Positions 18,067 through 25,720 of a stretch of 64,000 nucleotides of DNA are shown here, one piece after another (the first letter of the stretch is position 1; every line of letters starts with the position of its first letter). The stretch lies in the NCBI RefSeq assembly GCF_039523235.1, contig NZ_BAAAEX010000010.1. One strand, 5' to 3'. The position numbers and the translations under genes were made by a program. The notes under the pieces are model-generated. The model searched no databases. It was not told where the DNA came from and saw only the letters and a program-made list of their open reading frames with translations. Source of the DNA: Castellaniella ginsengisoli (lineage in GTDB: Bacteria > Pseudomonadota > Gammaproteobacteria > Burkholderiales > Burkholderiaceae_B).

Positions 18067-19338
18067 ATGCAGGCATACTACGACGCGCGCGAAACTCTGC
18101 CCGCCGACGAGCGCGAGCGGCGGCTGTTTCAGCGCCTGCCCGCCGCCCTGGCCCAGGCCAGTGCGCGGGCGCCGTCCATCGCCCGGCAACTCGGGGACAT
18201 CGATCCGGCATCGCTGGATTCCCGCCAGGCCCTGGCGCTCGTGCCGGTGCTGCGCAAGAGCGAACTGCTTCAGGTCCAGCATGCGGCCCGCATCGCCCGG
18301 GCGGGCGATGCGGCCGACGCCGAACGCCTGCGCGTGTTCGGCGGCTTTTCCGCCATCGGCTGGGGCGAGGCGCGGCGCGTGTACGCCTCGCCGGGCCCCA
18401 TCTACGAGCCCGAAGGACCGCGCCCCGACTACTGGGGTTTTGCCCGCGCCTTGCATGCGGCGGGGGTGCGGCCCGGCATGCTGGTGCATAACTGCTTTTC
18501 CTATCATTTCACCCCGGCCGGATCCATGATGGAAACCGCCGCCCACGCGCTGGGCTGCACCGTGTTTCCCGGCGGGGTCGGGCAAACCGAACAACAGGTG
18601 CGGGCCATGGCGGATCTGGCCCCGCAGGCTTACACCGGGACGCCCAGCTTCCTGCGCATCATTCTGGAAAAAGCCGACGAGATGGGGGTTGCGCTGCCGT
18701 CCCTGACCCGGGCGCTGTTTTCAGGCGAAGCCTACCCGCCGTCGCTGCAGGCCTGGTTCCGCGCGCGCGGCATCCAGGGCTTTCAGGCCTATGGCAGTGC
18801 GGACCTGGGCATGGTGGCTTTCGAGACGTCCGCGCGCGAGGGACTGGTCGCCAACGAGGACTTGATCCTGGAAATCGTCCGGCCCGGCACCGGCCAACCC
18901 GTCCCCGATGGCGAAGTCGGCGAACTGGTGGTGACGACCCTGAATGCAGACTATCCGCTGCTGCGGTTCGGCACGGGCGATCTGTCCGCGCGGATGCCCG
19001 GGGCGTCGCCCTGCGGCCGGACCAATCTGCGCATTCGCGGCTGGCTGGGACGCGCCGATCAGACGACCAAGGTGCGCGGCATGTTCGTGCATCCGGAGCA
19101 GATCGCCCAGGTGCTCGAGCGACACCCCGAGATCGGGCGTGCGCGCCTGGTGGTGTCCGGAGAGGCCGGCCACGACATCATGACGCTGCGGGTCGAAGCC
19201 GGCGCCGCGCTCGATACCGGGGCCGTGGCCGACACGGTGCGCGAACAGACCAAGCTGCGCGCCGTCATCGAGGTCGTCGCCTCCGGCGCATTGCCCAACG
19301 ACGGTAAAGTGATCGAGGACGTCCGCCGCTACGATTGA
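18067..19338 (+). CDS. PaaK-like (phenylacetate-CoA ligase family) adenylate-forming protein
   Basis: 423 residues with the overall PaaK fold. The acceptor region TPSFL, the ATP-binding YGSADLGMV region, the hinge FGTGDLSA and the C-terminal RGWLGRADQTTKVRGMFVHPEQI are recognisable. The glycine-rich loop, normally SSGTTG, reads YASPGPIYEPEG from residue 106, so the usual phosphate-contacting residues are missing. It may be a diverged ligase with altered ATP handling, or not a ligase at all. It closes the transporter operon, mirroring the intact ligase at its start. Confidence 0.8.
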   Translation: MQAYYDARETLPADERERRLFQRLPAALAQASARAPSIARQLGDIDPASLDSRQALALVPVLRKSELLQVQHAARIARAGDAADAERLRVFGGFSAIGWGEARRVYASPGPIYEPEGPRPDYWGFARALHAAGVRPGMLVHNCFSYHFTPAGSMMETAAHALGCTVFPGGVGQTEQQVRAMADLAPQAYTGTPSFLRIILEKADEMGVALPSLTRALFSGEAYPPSLQAWFRARGIQGFQAYGSADLGMVAFETSAREGLVANEDLILEIVRPGTGQPVPDGEVGELVVTTLNADYPLLRFGTGDLSARMPGASPCGRTNLRIRGWLGRADQTTKVRGMFVHPEQIAQVLERHPEIGRARLVVSGEAGHDIMTLRVEAGAALDTGAVADTVREQTKLRAVIEVVASGALPNDGKVIEDVRRYD

Positions 19339-19362
19339 GTGGTGATGTGGCTTGGCATGATC

Positions 19363-19410
19363 TTTTCGCCGCAGGGCCGTCCCAAGGAGAAAAACGCCCC
19401 CTCAGGGGGC
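19363..19410 (+). repeat. Dispersed intergenic repeat, copy 1
   Basis: A 48-base element running TTTTCGCCGC to a GCCCCC-TCA-GGGGGC hairpin. It matches a 47-base element at 51484-51530 at most positions. It sits in the 156-base gap between the PaaK-like gene and the amino-acid binding protein. The hairpin could end the upstream operon, although no T-run follows. Confidence 0.65.
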
Positions 19411-19494
19411 AGCAAGCGGCCGTAGGATGCACAGCGTGGGGGAGGCTCGGTTACTATGCTCGAATCCGTGAAGCAGACCGAGGGAGACACTTCC

Positions 19495-20514
19495 ATGCGT
19501 GGATTCAAACTGATCGCCGGCCTGGCCGTCCTGCTGGGCGCCGGCATGCCACTGGCCCAGGCCGACACCCTGTCCGTGGTCAAAGAGCGTGGCGCCGTGC
19601 AGTGCGGCGTCACCACCGGCTTCGCCGGCTTCTCGGCGCCCGACGCCCAGGGCGCATGGAAAGGCCTGGACGTGGATATGTGCCGCGCCGTCGCGGCGGC
19701 CGTTCTGGGCGATGCTTCCAAGGTCAAGGTCGTGCCGCTGAACGCGCAGCAGCGCTTCACCGCCCTGCAATCGGGCGAGATCGACCTGCTGGCGCGCAAC
19801 ACGACGGTGACGCAGTCCCGTGATACCGCGCTGGGCGCGATCCATGCCGCCATCAATTTCTATGACGGCCAGGGCTTCATGGCGCCCAAATCCCTGGGCA
19901 TCACATCCGCCCGCGATCTGAACGGCGCCACGGTCTGCATGCAGACCGGCACGTCCAACGAGCAGAACATGGCCGATTGGGCGCGCGCCCACAAGGTGCA
20001 GTACACGCCTGTCGTGATCGAGCAGTTCAACGAGGTCGTCAACGCGTTCGCCGCCGGCCGCTGCGATGTGTTCACCACCGACGCCTCGGGCTTGGCCTCG
20101 ATCCGCATCGCCAAGCTGACCAATCCCGGCGAGTACGTGATCCTGCCGGAAATCATCTCCAAGGAACCTCTCGGCCCCTTCGTGCGTCAGGGCGATGACG
20201 CCTGGCTGAACGTCGTCAAATGGGCTTTTCACGCCATGGCCGGCGCCGAAGAGCTGGGGGTGACTTCGGCCAACGTCGATGCGCAATTGAAAAGCGAGGA
20301 TCCCAACGTCCAGCGCTTGCTGGGCGTGACCGGCAATGCCGGCAAGAACCTGGGATTGGACGAGCAATGGGCCTACCGCATCATCAAGCAGGTGGGCAAC
20401 TACGGCGAATCGTTCGACCGCAATGTGGGCATGAACAGCCCGCTGCAAATCCAGCGTGGCCTGAACGCGCTCTGGAAAGACGGCGGCCTGTTGTATCCGC
20501 TGCCGATCCGCTGA
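19495..20514 (+). CDS. General L-amino-acid ABC transporter substrate-binding protein (AapJ/BztA-like), orphan
   Basis: Periplasmic binding protein of 339 residues (SBP_bac_3 fold). The ATG at 19495 is preferred to one at 19456 because AGGGAGA lies seven bases upstream and a proper signal peptide follows (MRGFKLIAGLAVLLGAGMPLAQA). Motifs include VKERGAVQCGV, GLDVDMCRAVAAAV and TTVTQSRD, as in AapJ. The AapQMP permease and ATPase genes are not adjacent: a terminator follows and the next gene is on the other strand. The partner must be encoded elsewhere, if it exists. Confidence 0.9.
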   Translation: MRGFKLIAGLAVLLGAGMPLAQADTLSVVKERGAVQCGVTTGFAGFSAPDAQGAWKGLDVDMCRAVAAAVLGDASKVKVVPLNAQQRFTALQSGEIDLLARNTTVTQSRDTALGAIHAAINFYDGQGFMAPKSLGITSARDLNGATVCMQTGTSNEQNMADWARAHKVQYTPVVIEQFNEVVNAFAAGRCDVFTTDASGLASIRIAKLTNPGEYVILPEIISKEPLGPFVRQGDDAWLNVVKWAFHAMAGAEELGVTSANVDAQLKSEDPNVQRLLGVTGNAGKNLGLDEQWAYRIIKQVGNYGESFDRNVGMNSPLQIQRGLNALWKDGGLLYPLPIR

Positions 20515-20533
20515 TTGGTTCGCGTGTGCGGCC

Positions 20534-20569
20534 AAGGCCCTGTCTCCGAAAGGATGCAGGGCCTTTTTT
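20534..20569 (+). terminator. Rho-independent terminator after the amino-acid binding protein
   Basis: AAGGCCCTG pairs with CAGGGCCTT (nine pairs) around a 13-base loop and is followed by a run of T. It lies 20 bases after the stop and fits the plus-strand gene well. It may also end the convergent gene from the other side. Confidence 0.88.
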
Positions 20570-20604
20570 CAAGGCACGCGCCTGGCTCGGGGCGGCGAGA
20601 GGGC

Positions 20605-21078
20605 TTACGTTCTTTTCCGGTAGACCAGGCTGATGCGGGCGAAGGCCGCCTGCAGCTCCGGCGTGCCGGCCTGGAAGGTCACGGGCCGGCCCTTCTGCAC
20701 GAAGCACACCAGCTTTTTCGAAGCGAACAGCGGGATGAACTTGGTGGACTGGACTTCAGACCAGGGCACTTCGCGGCGCGTGATCCAGGACTGCCGGATG
20801 CCCCAATCGGAGATTTCCGTGACCGAGGTCCACATGTGGGCGCTCATCCAGATCAAAGCGCCGACGCAGACCATGATGCTGAGGATCACCGGCATGGGCA
20901 GTGCCTGATCGGGCGAGAGCTGCAGCACCATGGCCAGCCGGATGACGATGATGGCCATGATGAGCCAGGCGATGACGGCGATCCAGCGCGGCCAGGCCCG
21001 GCCGCGCAGCGGCAGGGGGCCGATCTGGGCCAGGAGGGCATCGTGTTCTTCAGGGGAGGGACGACCGAAAGGAGACAT
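20605..21078 (-). CDS. Hypothetical two-helix membrane protein with soluble C-terminal domain
   Basis: I do not recognise this 157-residue protein at family level. Residues 1-27 are soluble and 28-50 and about 62-82 are hydrophobic helices. The C-terminal half has alternating strands (SVTEISDWGIRQSWITRREVPWSEVQ and KKLVCFVQKGRPVTF), which resembles the membrane-anchored bacterial PH-like (YdbT/DUF304) arrangement. That likeness is a guess from pattern. It is on the minus strand downstream of HMG-CoA lyase, separated from it by a hairpin terminator. Confidence 0.7.
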   Translation of the reverse strand: MSPFGRPSPEEHDALLAQIGPLPLRGRAWPRWIAVIAWLIMAIIVIRLAMVLQLSPDQALPMPVILSIMVCVGALIWMSAHMWTSVTEISDWGIRQSWITRREVPWSEVQSTKFIPLFASKKLVCFVQKGRPVTFQAGTPELQAAFARISLVYRKRT

Positions 21079-21129
21079 CGGGGATTTTCAGGTGGGTTCG
21101 GGAAGGCCGCGCGGCCGCGCGGTGCGAAA

Positions 21130-21148
21130 GCCCCGGACGGGCCGGGGC
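21130..21148 (-). terminator. Hairpin terminator after HMG-CoA lyase
   Basis: GCCCCGG and CCGGGGC form a seven-pair stem with a five-base loop. Read on the minus strand it is followed by CTTTCG, a short T-run. It starts 13 bases after the lyase stop. The weak T-run may allow read-through to the membrane protein gene. Confidence 0.6.
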
Positions 21149-21161
21149 ATGGAAGGGCAGG

Positions 21162-22064
21162 TCAAGCCCGCTTCAGCGCCAGGGCGCGGCCTGCGCGGCT
21201 GGATGTGGGGCGGCCGATGCGTTCGGAAATCCACTGGCCGATGTCCACGACGGCATCCAGGTCGACTCCGGTGGAAAGCCCCTGGCCGCGCATCAGATAG
21301 AGCACGTCTTCCGTGGCGACGTTGCCGGTGGCGCCCTTGGCGTAAGGGCAGCCGCCCAGTCCGGCGACCGAACTGTGGAAGATGCGCACGCCGCACTCCA
21401 GCGCCGCCAGGATGTTGGCCAGGGCCTGACCGTAGGTATCGTGGAAGTGTCCCGAGACCCGGGTTCCGAGGTCGGCGACCTGGCCCACGGCACGCAGCAC
21501 GCGCCCGACCTGGGCGGCCGTGCCCACGCCGATGGTGTCGGCCACGTCGATCTCGTCGCAGCCCAGGCGCAGCAGGCGCTCGGCCACATCGACGACGGCG
21601 GCCACCGGCGTCTCGCCCTGGTAAGGACAGCCCAGCGCGCAACTGATGCTGCCGCGCAAGCGCAGCCCGGCTGCCTTGGCGGCGGCGGCCACGGGCTCGA
21701 AGCGGGCGATGGATTCGGCGATGGAGCAGTTGATGTTGCGTTGGGAGAAGGCTTCGCTGGCGGCGCCGAAGATCACGACTTCGTCCGCCTGGGCGGCCAG
21801 GGCGCCTTCGAAACCGCGCAAATTGGGCACCAGGGCGGAATAAAGCGTGCCCGGGCGGCGGCGGATGCCAGCCATGACCTCGGCGCCATCGGCCATCTGC
21901 GGCACCCACTTGGGGGAGACGAATGAGGCGGCTTCGACATTGGCGAAGCCGGCGGCCGCCAGACGGTCGACGAGTTCGATCTTGACGGCGGTGTCGACGA
22001 ACTGCTTTTCATTTTGCAGGCCGTCGCGCGGCCCGACTTCGACGATCTTGATGTGCTCGGCCAT
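21162..22064 (-). CDS. mvaB: Hydroxymethylglutaryl-CoA lyase
   Basis: Cleaves HMG-CoA to acetoacetate and acetyl-CoA in leucine catabolism. The 300-residue TIM barrel has VEVGPRDGLQNE near the N-terminus, the metal-binding HFHDTYG, and the active-site region AGLGGCPYAKGATGN with the catalytic cysteine. All key residues look intact. No other leucine-degradation genes are adjacent. The start at 22064 gives the canonical MAEHIKIVEVGPRDG opening. Confidence 0.93.
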   Translation of the reverse strand: MAEHIKIVEVGPRDGLQNEKQFVDTAVKIELVDRLAAAGFANVEAASFVSPKWVPQMADGAEVMAGIRRRPGTLYSALVPNLRGFEGALAAQADEVVIFGAASEAFSQRNINCSIAESIARFEPVAAAAKAAGLRLRGSISCALGCPYQGETPVAAVVDVAERLLRLGCDEIDVADTIGVGTAAQVGRVLRAVGQVADLGTRVSGHFHDTYGQALANILAALECGVRIFHSSVAGLGGCPYAKGATGNVATEDVLYLMRGQGLSTGVDLDAVVDIGQWISERIGRPTSSRAGRALALKRA

Positions 22065-22126
22065 GAGGGGCGTCCCAGGGGATTCGTGGTGGTGCTTGAC
22101 AGGGGTCCATCATAGCGCAGCCGAAC

Positions 22127-23326
22127 TCAGTTTCCGCTTCTATAGCGGCCGTCGGCGGTCCGGTCGATCAGCCCGGAGATTTCCAGCAGGGTCAGTTGGT
22201 GCTGCAGGCGGTCGATGGGCCAGTCGAGATCCCGGCGCAGGGTATCCAGATCGACCGGGTCGCGACCGATTCGCTCCAGCAGGGCTTTGGCTTCGGGGTC
22301 TGTGGCGGCTGGCGGCGTGGCGTCGGCAGGCCTGGCGGGGGTTTCGGAAGCGGGAGACGCGGCCTTCGGGGCGGAATCCGGTGTGGCGGGTTGCGCGGCC
22401 GGCATCGTCCGGGTGCCCGGCAACGCGCCCTGCCGTAGTTCCTCGACGATATCCTGGCCCGATTCGACCAGCTTGGCGCCCTGGCGGATCAGGGCATGGC
22501 AGCCGCGCGACAGAGGGGAATGGATGGAGCCCGGGATGGCGAAGACCTCGCGCCCCATTTCGCCCGCCAGCCGGGCGGTGATGAGCGAGCCGCTGCGCGC
22601 GGCGGCTTCGACCACCAGTACCCCCTGGCTCAGGGCGGCGACGATCCGGTTGCGCTGCGGAAAGTGAAAACGCAGCCCTGGGGCGCCCAGGGGAAATTCC
22701 GACAGCAGCAGGCCGTGGGAGGCGATGCGGTGGGCCAGGGCATGATGGGACGGCGGGTAGACCCGGTCGATGCCGGTGCCCAGCACCGCCAGGGTGCCGC
22801 CGCCGGCTTCGCCGGCCTCCAGGGCGCCGGCATGGGCTGCGCCGTCGATGCCGCTGGCCAGGCCGCTGACCACGCACCAGCCTTGTTGGGCCAGGTGGCG
22901 CGCGAAGGCGCGGGCGTTGCGTTCGCCGTCCGCCGTGGCGTGGCGCGCGCCGACGATGGCCAGCATGGGCCGCTCCAGGATGTGGAGCCTGCCGTGGGCG
23001 TAAAGGACCGGTGGCGGGTCGGTCAGGGCGTACAGGGTGCGGGGATACAGAGGGTCGGCGAGCGTCAGCAGGTGATGGTCGTCGGCCCGCAGCCAGTCCA
23101 GTGTGTCGTCGATGGCGGCCTGCAGGCCGGGTTCGGGCGGCTGGCGCAGGCGGGCGGCCAGGGCCGGATCCAGATAGCGGGCGAGGCTGCCGGTCGTGGC
23201 CGAGACGATGTTCTGCGGCATGCCGAAGACTGAGAGCAGCAGCCGGACCCGGGCGGCGCCCAGCTCGGGTTCGAGGCTCAGGCGGAGCCAGGCGCGCAGT
23301 TCGTTCGTGTCGGCAAGAGGCGGCAT
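22127..23326 (-). CDS. dprA: DNA-processing protein DprA (Smf)
   Basis: Loads RecA on incoming single-stranded DNA during natural transformation. The Rossmann-like core contains AIVGARHATADGERNARAFA, VVSGLASGIDGAAHAGAL and the GSLITARLAGEMGREVFAIPG motif. A proline/alanine-rich linker leads to a C-terminal winged helix (LDTLRRDLDWPIDRLQHQLTLLE). I chose ATG 23326 (MPPLADTNEL), giving 399 residues; an in-frame ATG at 23362 adds 12 residues. Neither has a strong ribosome-binding site. With comF at 34224 this hints that transformation genes are retained. Confidence 0.92.
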   Translation of the reverse strand: MPPLADTNELRAWLRLSLEPELGAARVRLLLSVFGMPQNIVSATTGSLARYLDPALAARLRQPPEPGLQAAIDDTLDWLRADDHHLLTLADPLYPRTLYALTDPPPVLYAHGRLHILERPMLAIVGARHATADGERNARAFARHLAQQGWCVVSGLASGIDGAAHAGALEAGEAGGGTLAVLGTGIDRVYPPSHHALAHRIASHGLLLSEFPLGAPGLRFHFPQRNRIVAALSQGVLVVEAAARSGSLITARLAGEMGREVFAIPGSIHSPLSRGCHALIRQGAKLVESGQDIVEELRQGALPGTRTMPAAQPATPDSAPKAASPASETPARPADATPPAATDPEAKALLERIGRDPVDLDTLRRDLDWPIDRLQHQLTLLEISGLIDRTADGRYRSGN

Positions 23327-23449
23327 GCGGGCAGTGTGCCACGGTTTGTCATTCCCGCGCATGCCGGCGTGGTCAAATCATCCGGTTACCTGTTTGTCAG
23401 CATAATGGCGCTAAAGTAAGTGCGTGCCGGCTTGCCAGGAGCCCAGATC

Positions 23450-24415
23450 ATGCCGCGTTTGAAACTGCCCCCCATTCCCCCTTCCGAGATCACGCCAGAG
23501 CCTCGATGGGCCGCTCGCCGCGAGTGGATGCTGCGGGCGGGAAAAGGCGCGCTGGCGCTGGGCGTCGGCGGCTTACTGGCGGGCCGCGCTTCATGGGGGC
23601 AGGCGGCGCGCGGCGTGCTGGCCGGCGCGCCGAATCCGCGCTACCGCCTCGACGACGCGCTCACCACCGAAGAGGACGTGACCGGGTACAACAACTTCTA
23701 CGAGTTCGGCACCGGCAAGTCGGATCCGATGCGCTATGCGGGCCGGATGCAGACGCGCCCCTGGACGGTGCGCATCGAGGGCGAGGTCGAGAAGCCCGTG
23801 ACTTTGGATATCGACGATCTGCTGAAGCTGGCGCCCATGGAAGAGCGTATCTACCGGTTGCGATGCGTAGAAGCCTGGTCGATGGTGATTCCCTGGAGCG
23901 GCTATCCGCTGTCGGCGCTGCTGGCCCGGGCACGCCCCACCAGCAAAGCAAAATATGTCCAGTTCATCTCTGCGGTCCAGCCCGAGCGGATGCCTGGCCT
24001 GGGCGCGCGCATCATCGATTGGCCGTACCGGGAAGGCTTGCGGATGGACGAGGCGCTGCATCCGTTGACCTTGCTGGTGTTCGGCCTGTACGGCAAGATT
24101 CTGCCCAACCAGAATGGCGCGCCCATGCGGGTCGTCATCCCCTGGAAATACGGTTTCAAGTCGGGCAAGTCCATCGTCGGGATCCGGCTGCTTGAAAACC
24201 AGCCGCCGACCAGTTGGTCGGAGATCGCGCCGCACGAATACGGCTTCTATGCCAACGTCAATCCGACCGTGCCTCATCCCCGATGGAGCCAGGCGACAGA
24301 GCGGCGGATCGGGAGCGGCTTCTTCGCGCCGCGCCTGGAAACGCTGATGTACAACGGGTACGGGGACCAGGTGGCCGGCCTGTATGCCGGCATGGATCTG
24401 CGGGCTCATTATTAG
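23450..24415 (+). CDS. msrP: Protein-methionine-sulfoxide reductase catalytic subunit MsrP
   Basis: Periplasmic molybdopterin enzyme that repairs oxidised methionine in envelope proteins, fed electrons by MsrQ. The 321-residue product starts MPRLKLPPIPPSEITPE, with a Tat-type signal (RREWMLRAGKGALALGVGG). The molybdenum-ligand cysteine is C139 in LRCVEAWSMV. AGGAG lies about eight bases before the ATG at 23450. The msrQ start is 10 bases downstream of the stop. It sits divergent to dprA. Confidence 0.93.
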   Translation: MPRLKLPPIPPSEITPEPRWAARREWMLRAGKGALALGVGGLLAGRASWGQAARGVLAGAPNPRYRLDDALTTEEDVTGYNNFYEFGTGKSDPMRYAGRMQTRPWTVRIEGEVEKPVTLDIDDLLKLAPMEERIYRLRCVEAWSMVIPWSGYPLSALLARARPTSKAKYVQFISAVQPERMPGLGARIIDWPYREGLRMDEALHPLTLLVFGLYGKILPNQNGAPMRVVIPWKYGFKSGKSIVGIRLLENQPPTSWSEIAPHEYGFYANVNPTVPHPRWSQATERRIGSGFFAPRLETLMYNGYGDQVAGLYAGMDLRAHY

Positions 24416-24424
24416 GATCGCGTC

Positions 24425-25069
24425 ATGGGCGTGCGGGCATCGGCATCGGGGCGCAGGCGCTGGACGGCGCAGGAAATCGGCCGCATCAAGCCGCTCGTCT
24501 TCGCGCTGGCCTCCTATCCCCTGGCGCGATGGGTCTGGCTGGCCTTCGAGACGGGGTTCGGCGCCAACCCCCAGGAATTCCTGATCCGGTCCACGGGCAT
24601 CTGGTCGCTGGTCCTGCTGCTCGTCACCCTGGGCGTCACGCCGCTGCGCCGCCTGGTGGGTCAGCCCGCGCTGGTGCGGGTGCGGCGCATGCTGGGCCTG
24701 TTCGCATTCTTCTATGCCGTGTTGCATGTGGTGGGCTGGGCCTTGTGGGAAAGAAGCCTGTCGCCGGCGCTCATGTGGGACGACGTGGTGCAGAGAACGT
24801 TCGTGACCGTGGGTGTGGCGGCTTTCCTGCCCATGCTGGCGCTGGCGTGGACGTCCACCCAGGGCTGGATGCGCCGGCTGGGTCCGCTTTGGCAGAAGCT
24901 GCACCGCAGCGTGTATGCCGTGGGCGGCCTGTCGGTGTGGCACTTTTGGCTCGTCCGGGCCGGCAAGAACGATTTCTTCGAGCCCTATGCCTACGGCGGC
25001 GTGCTGGCCGTGCTGTTGGCGTGGCGGCTGGTCTTTTCCTGGCGCGGGCGAGGCGCGTCGGGGCCGTAG
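24425..25069 (+). CDS. msrQ: MsrQ heme-binding membrane subunit
   Basis: Inner-membrane cytochrome-b-like protein of 214 residues (ferric-reductase-type domain, formerly YedZ) that passes electrons to MsrP. About six hydrophobic helices are seen, with heme-ligand histidines in VLHVVGWALW and KLHRSVYAVGGLSVWHFW. It forms a two-gene operon with msrP. A hydrophilic basic N-terminus (MGVRASASGRRRW) precedes the first helix. Confidence 0.92.
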   Translation: MGVRASASGRRRWTAQEIGRIKPLVFALASYPLARWVWLAFETGFGANPQEFLIRSTGIWSLVLLLVTLGVTPLRRLVGQPALVRVRRMLGLFAFFYAVLHVVGWALWERSLSPALMWDDVVQRTFVTVGVAAFLPMLALAWTSTQGWMRRLGPLWQKLHRSVYAVGGLSVWHFWLVRAGKNDFFEPYAYGGVLAVLLAWRLVFSWRGRGASGP

Positions 25070-25140
25070 GGGGTGATTCCACGGGGCCTGGCTCTTGTTC
25101 TATGATGGAACCTAGGTTTTTATCGAATCAGGCAATCACC

Positions 25141-25665
25141 ATGGCTTTGCTCCCCATTCTCAAGTATCCGGATCCCCGGCTGCACAAGGTCGCCGCGCCG
25201 GTGCAGCAGGTGGACGACCGTGTCCGCCAATTGGTGCGCGACATGGCGGAAACCATGTACGCCGCGCCGGGCGTGGGCCTCGCCGCGACCCAGGTGGACG
25301 TTCATGAGCGGATCGTGGTCATCGACGTCTCCGAGGATGGCAACGACCTGCATGTGCTGATCAACCCCGAAATCACCTGGAAGAGCGAAGAGCTCCAGAC
25401 CTACGAGGAAGGCTGCCTGTCGGTGCCCGGCGTCTACGACGAGGTCGAGCGTTCCGCGCGCATCCACGTGCGCGCCCTGGACGAGCGCGGCGAACCTTAT
25501 GAATTCGATGCCGAAGGCCTGTTGGCGGTGTGCGTCCAGCACGAGCTGGACCATCTGCTGGGCAAGGTGTTCGTCGAATACCTGTCCGTTCTCAAGCAGA
25601 GCCGCATCCGCACGCGCCTGCGCAAGCAGCAGCGCGATGCCCAGCGCGAGTCCGCCGGAGCCTAG
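25141..25665 (+). CDS. def: Peptide deformylase
   Basis: Removes the N-formyl group from nascent proteins. The 174-residue enzyme has all three motifs: GVGLAATQ, EGCLS (90-94, metal-ligand C92) and HELDH (134-138). An upstream frame continues into the intergenic region, but ATG 25141 gives the conserved MALLPILKYPDPRL start. The fmt gene follows 55 bases on, the usual def-fmt pairing. Confidence 0.95.
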   Translation: MALLPILKYPDPRLHKVAAPVQQVDDRVRQLVRDMAETMYAAPGVGLAATQVDVHERIVVIDVSEDGNDLHVLINPEITWKSEELQTYEEGCLSVPGVYDEVERSARIHVRALDERGEPYEFDAEGLLAVCVQHELDHLLGKVFVEYLSVLKQSRIRTRLRKQQRDAQRESAGA

Positions 25666-25720
25666 TGCCTGCACGGCTTGCATGCACATACCCTCGGCGC
25701 CTCATCGAACAGGACACTGA

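Noticed and set aside
5245..19338. Idea that the two Liv clusters are a recent tandem duplication or a horizontally acquired island
   Set aside because: The paralogues are clearly diverged, gene order and fusion state differ, composition matches the surroundings, and no mobility genes or tRNA sites flank them.
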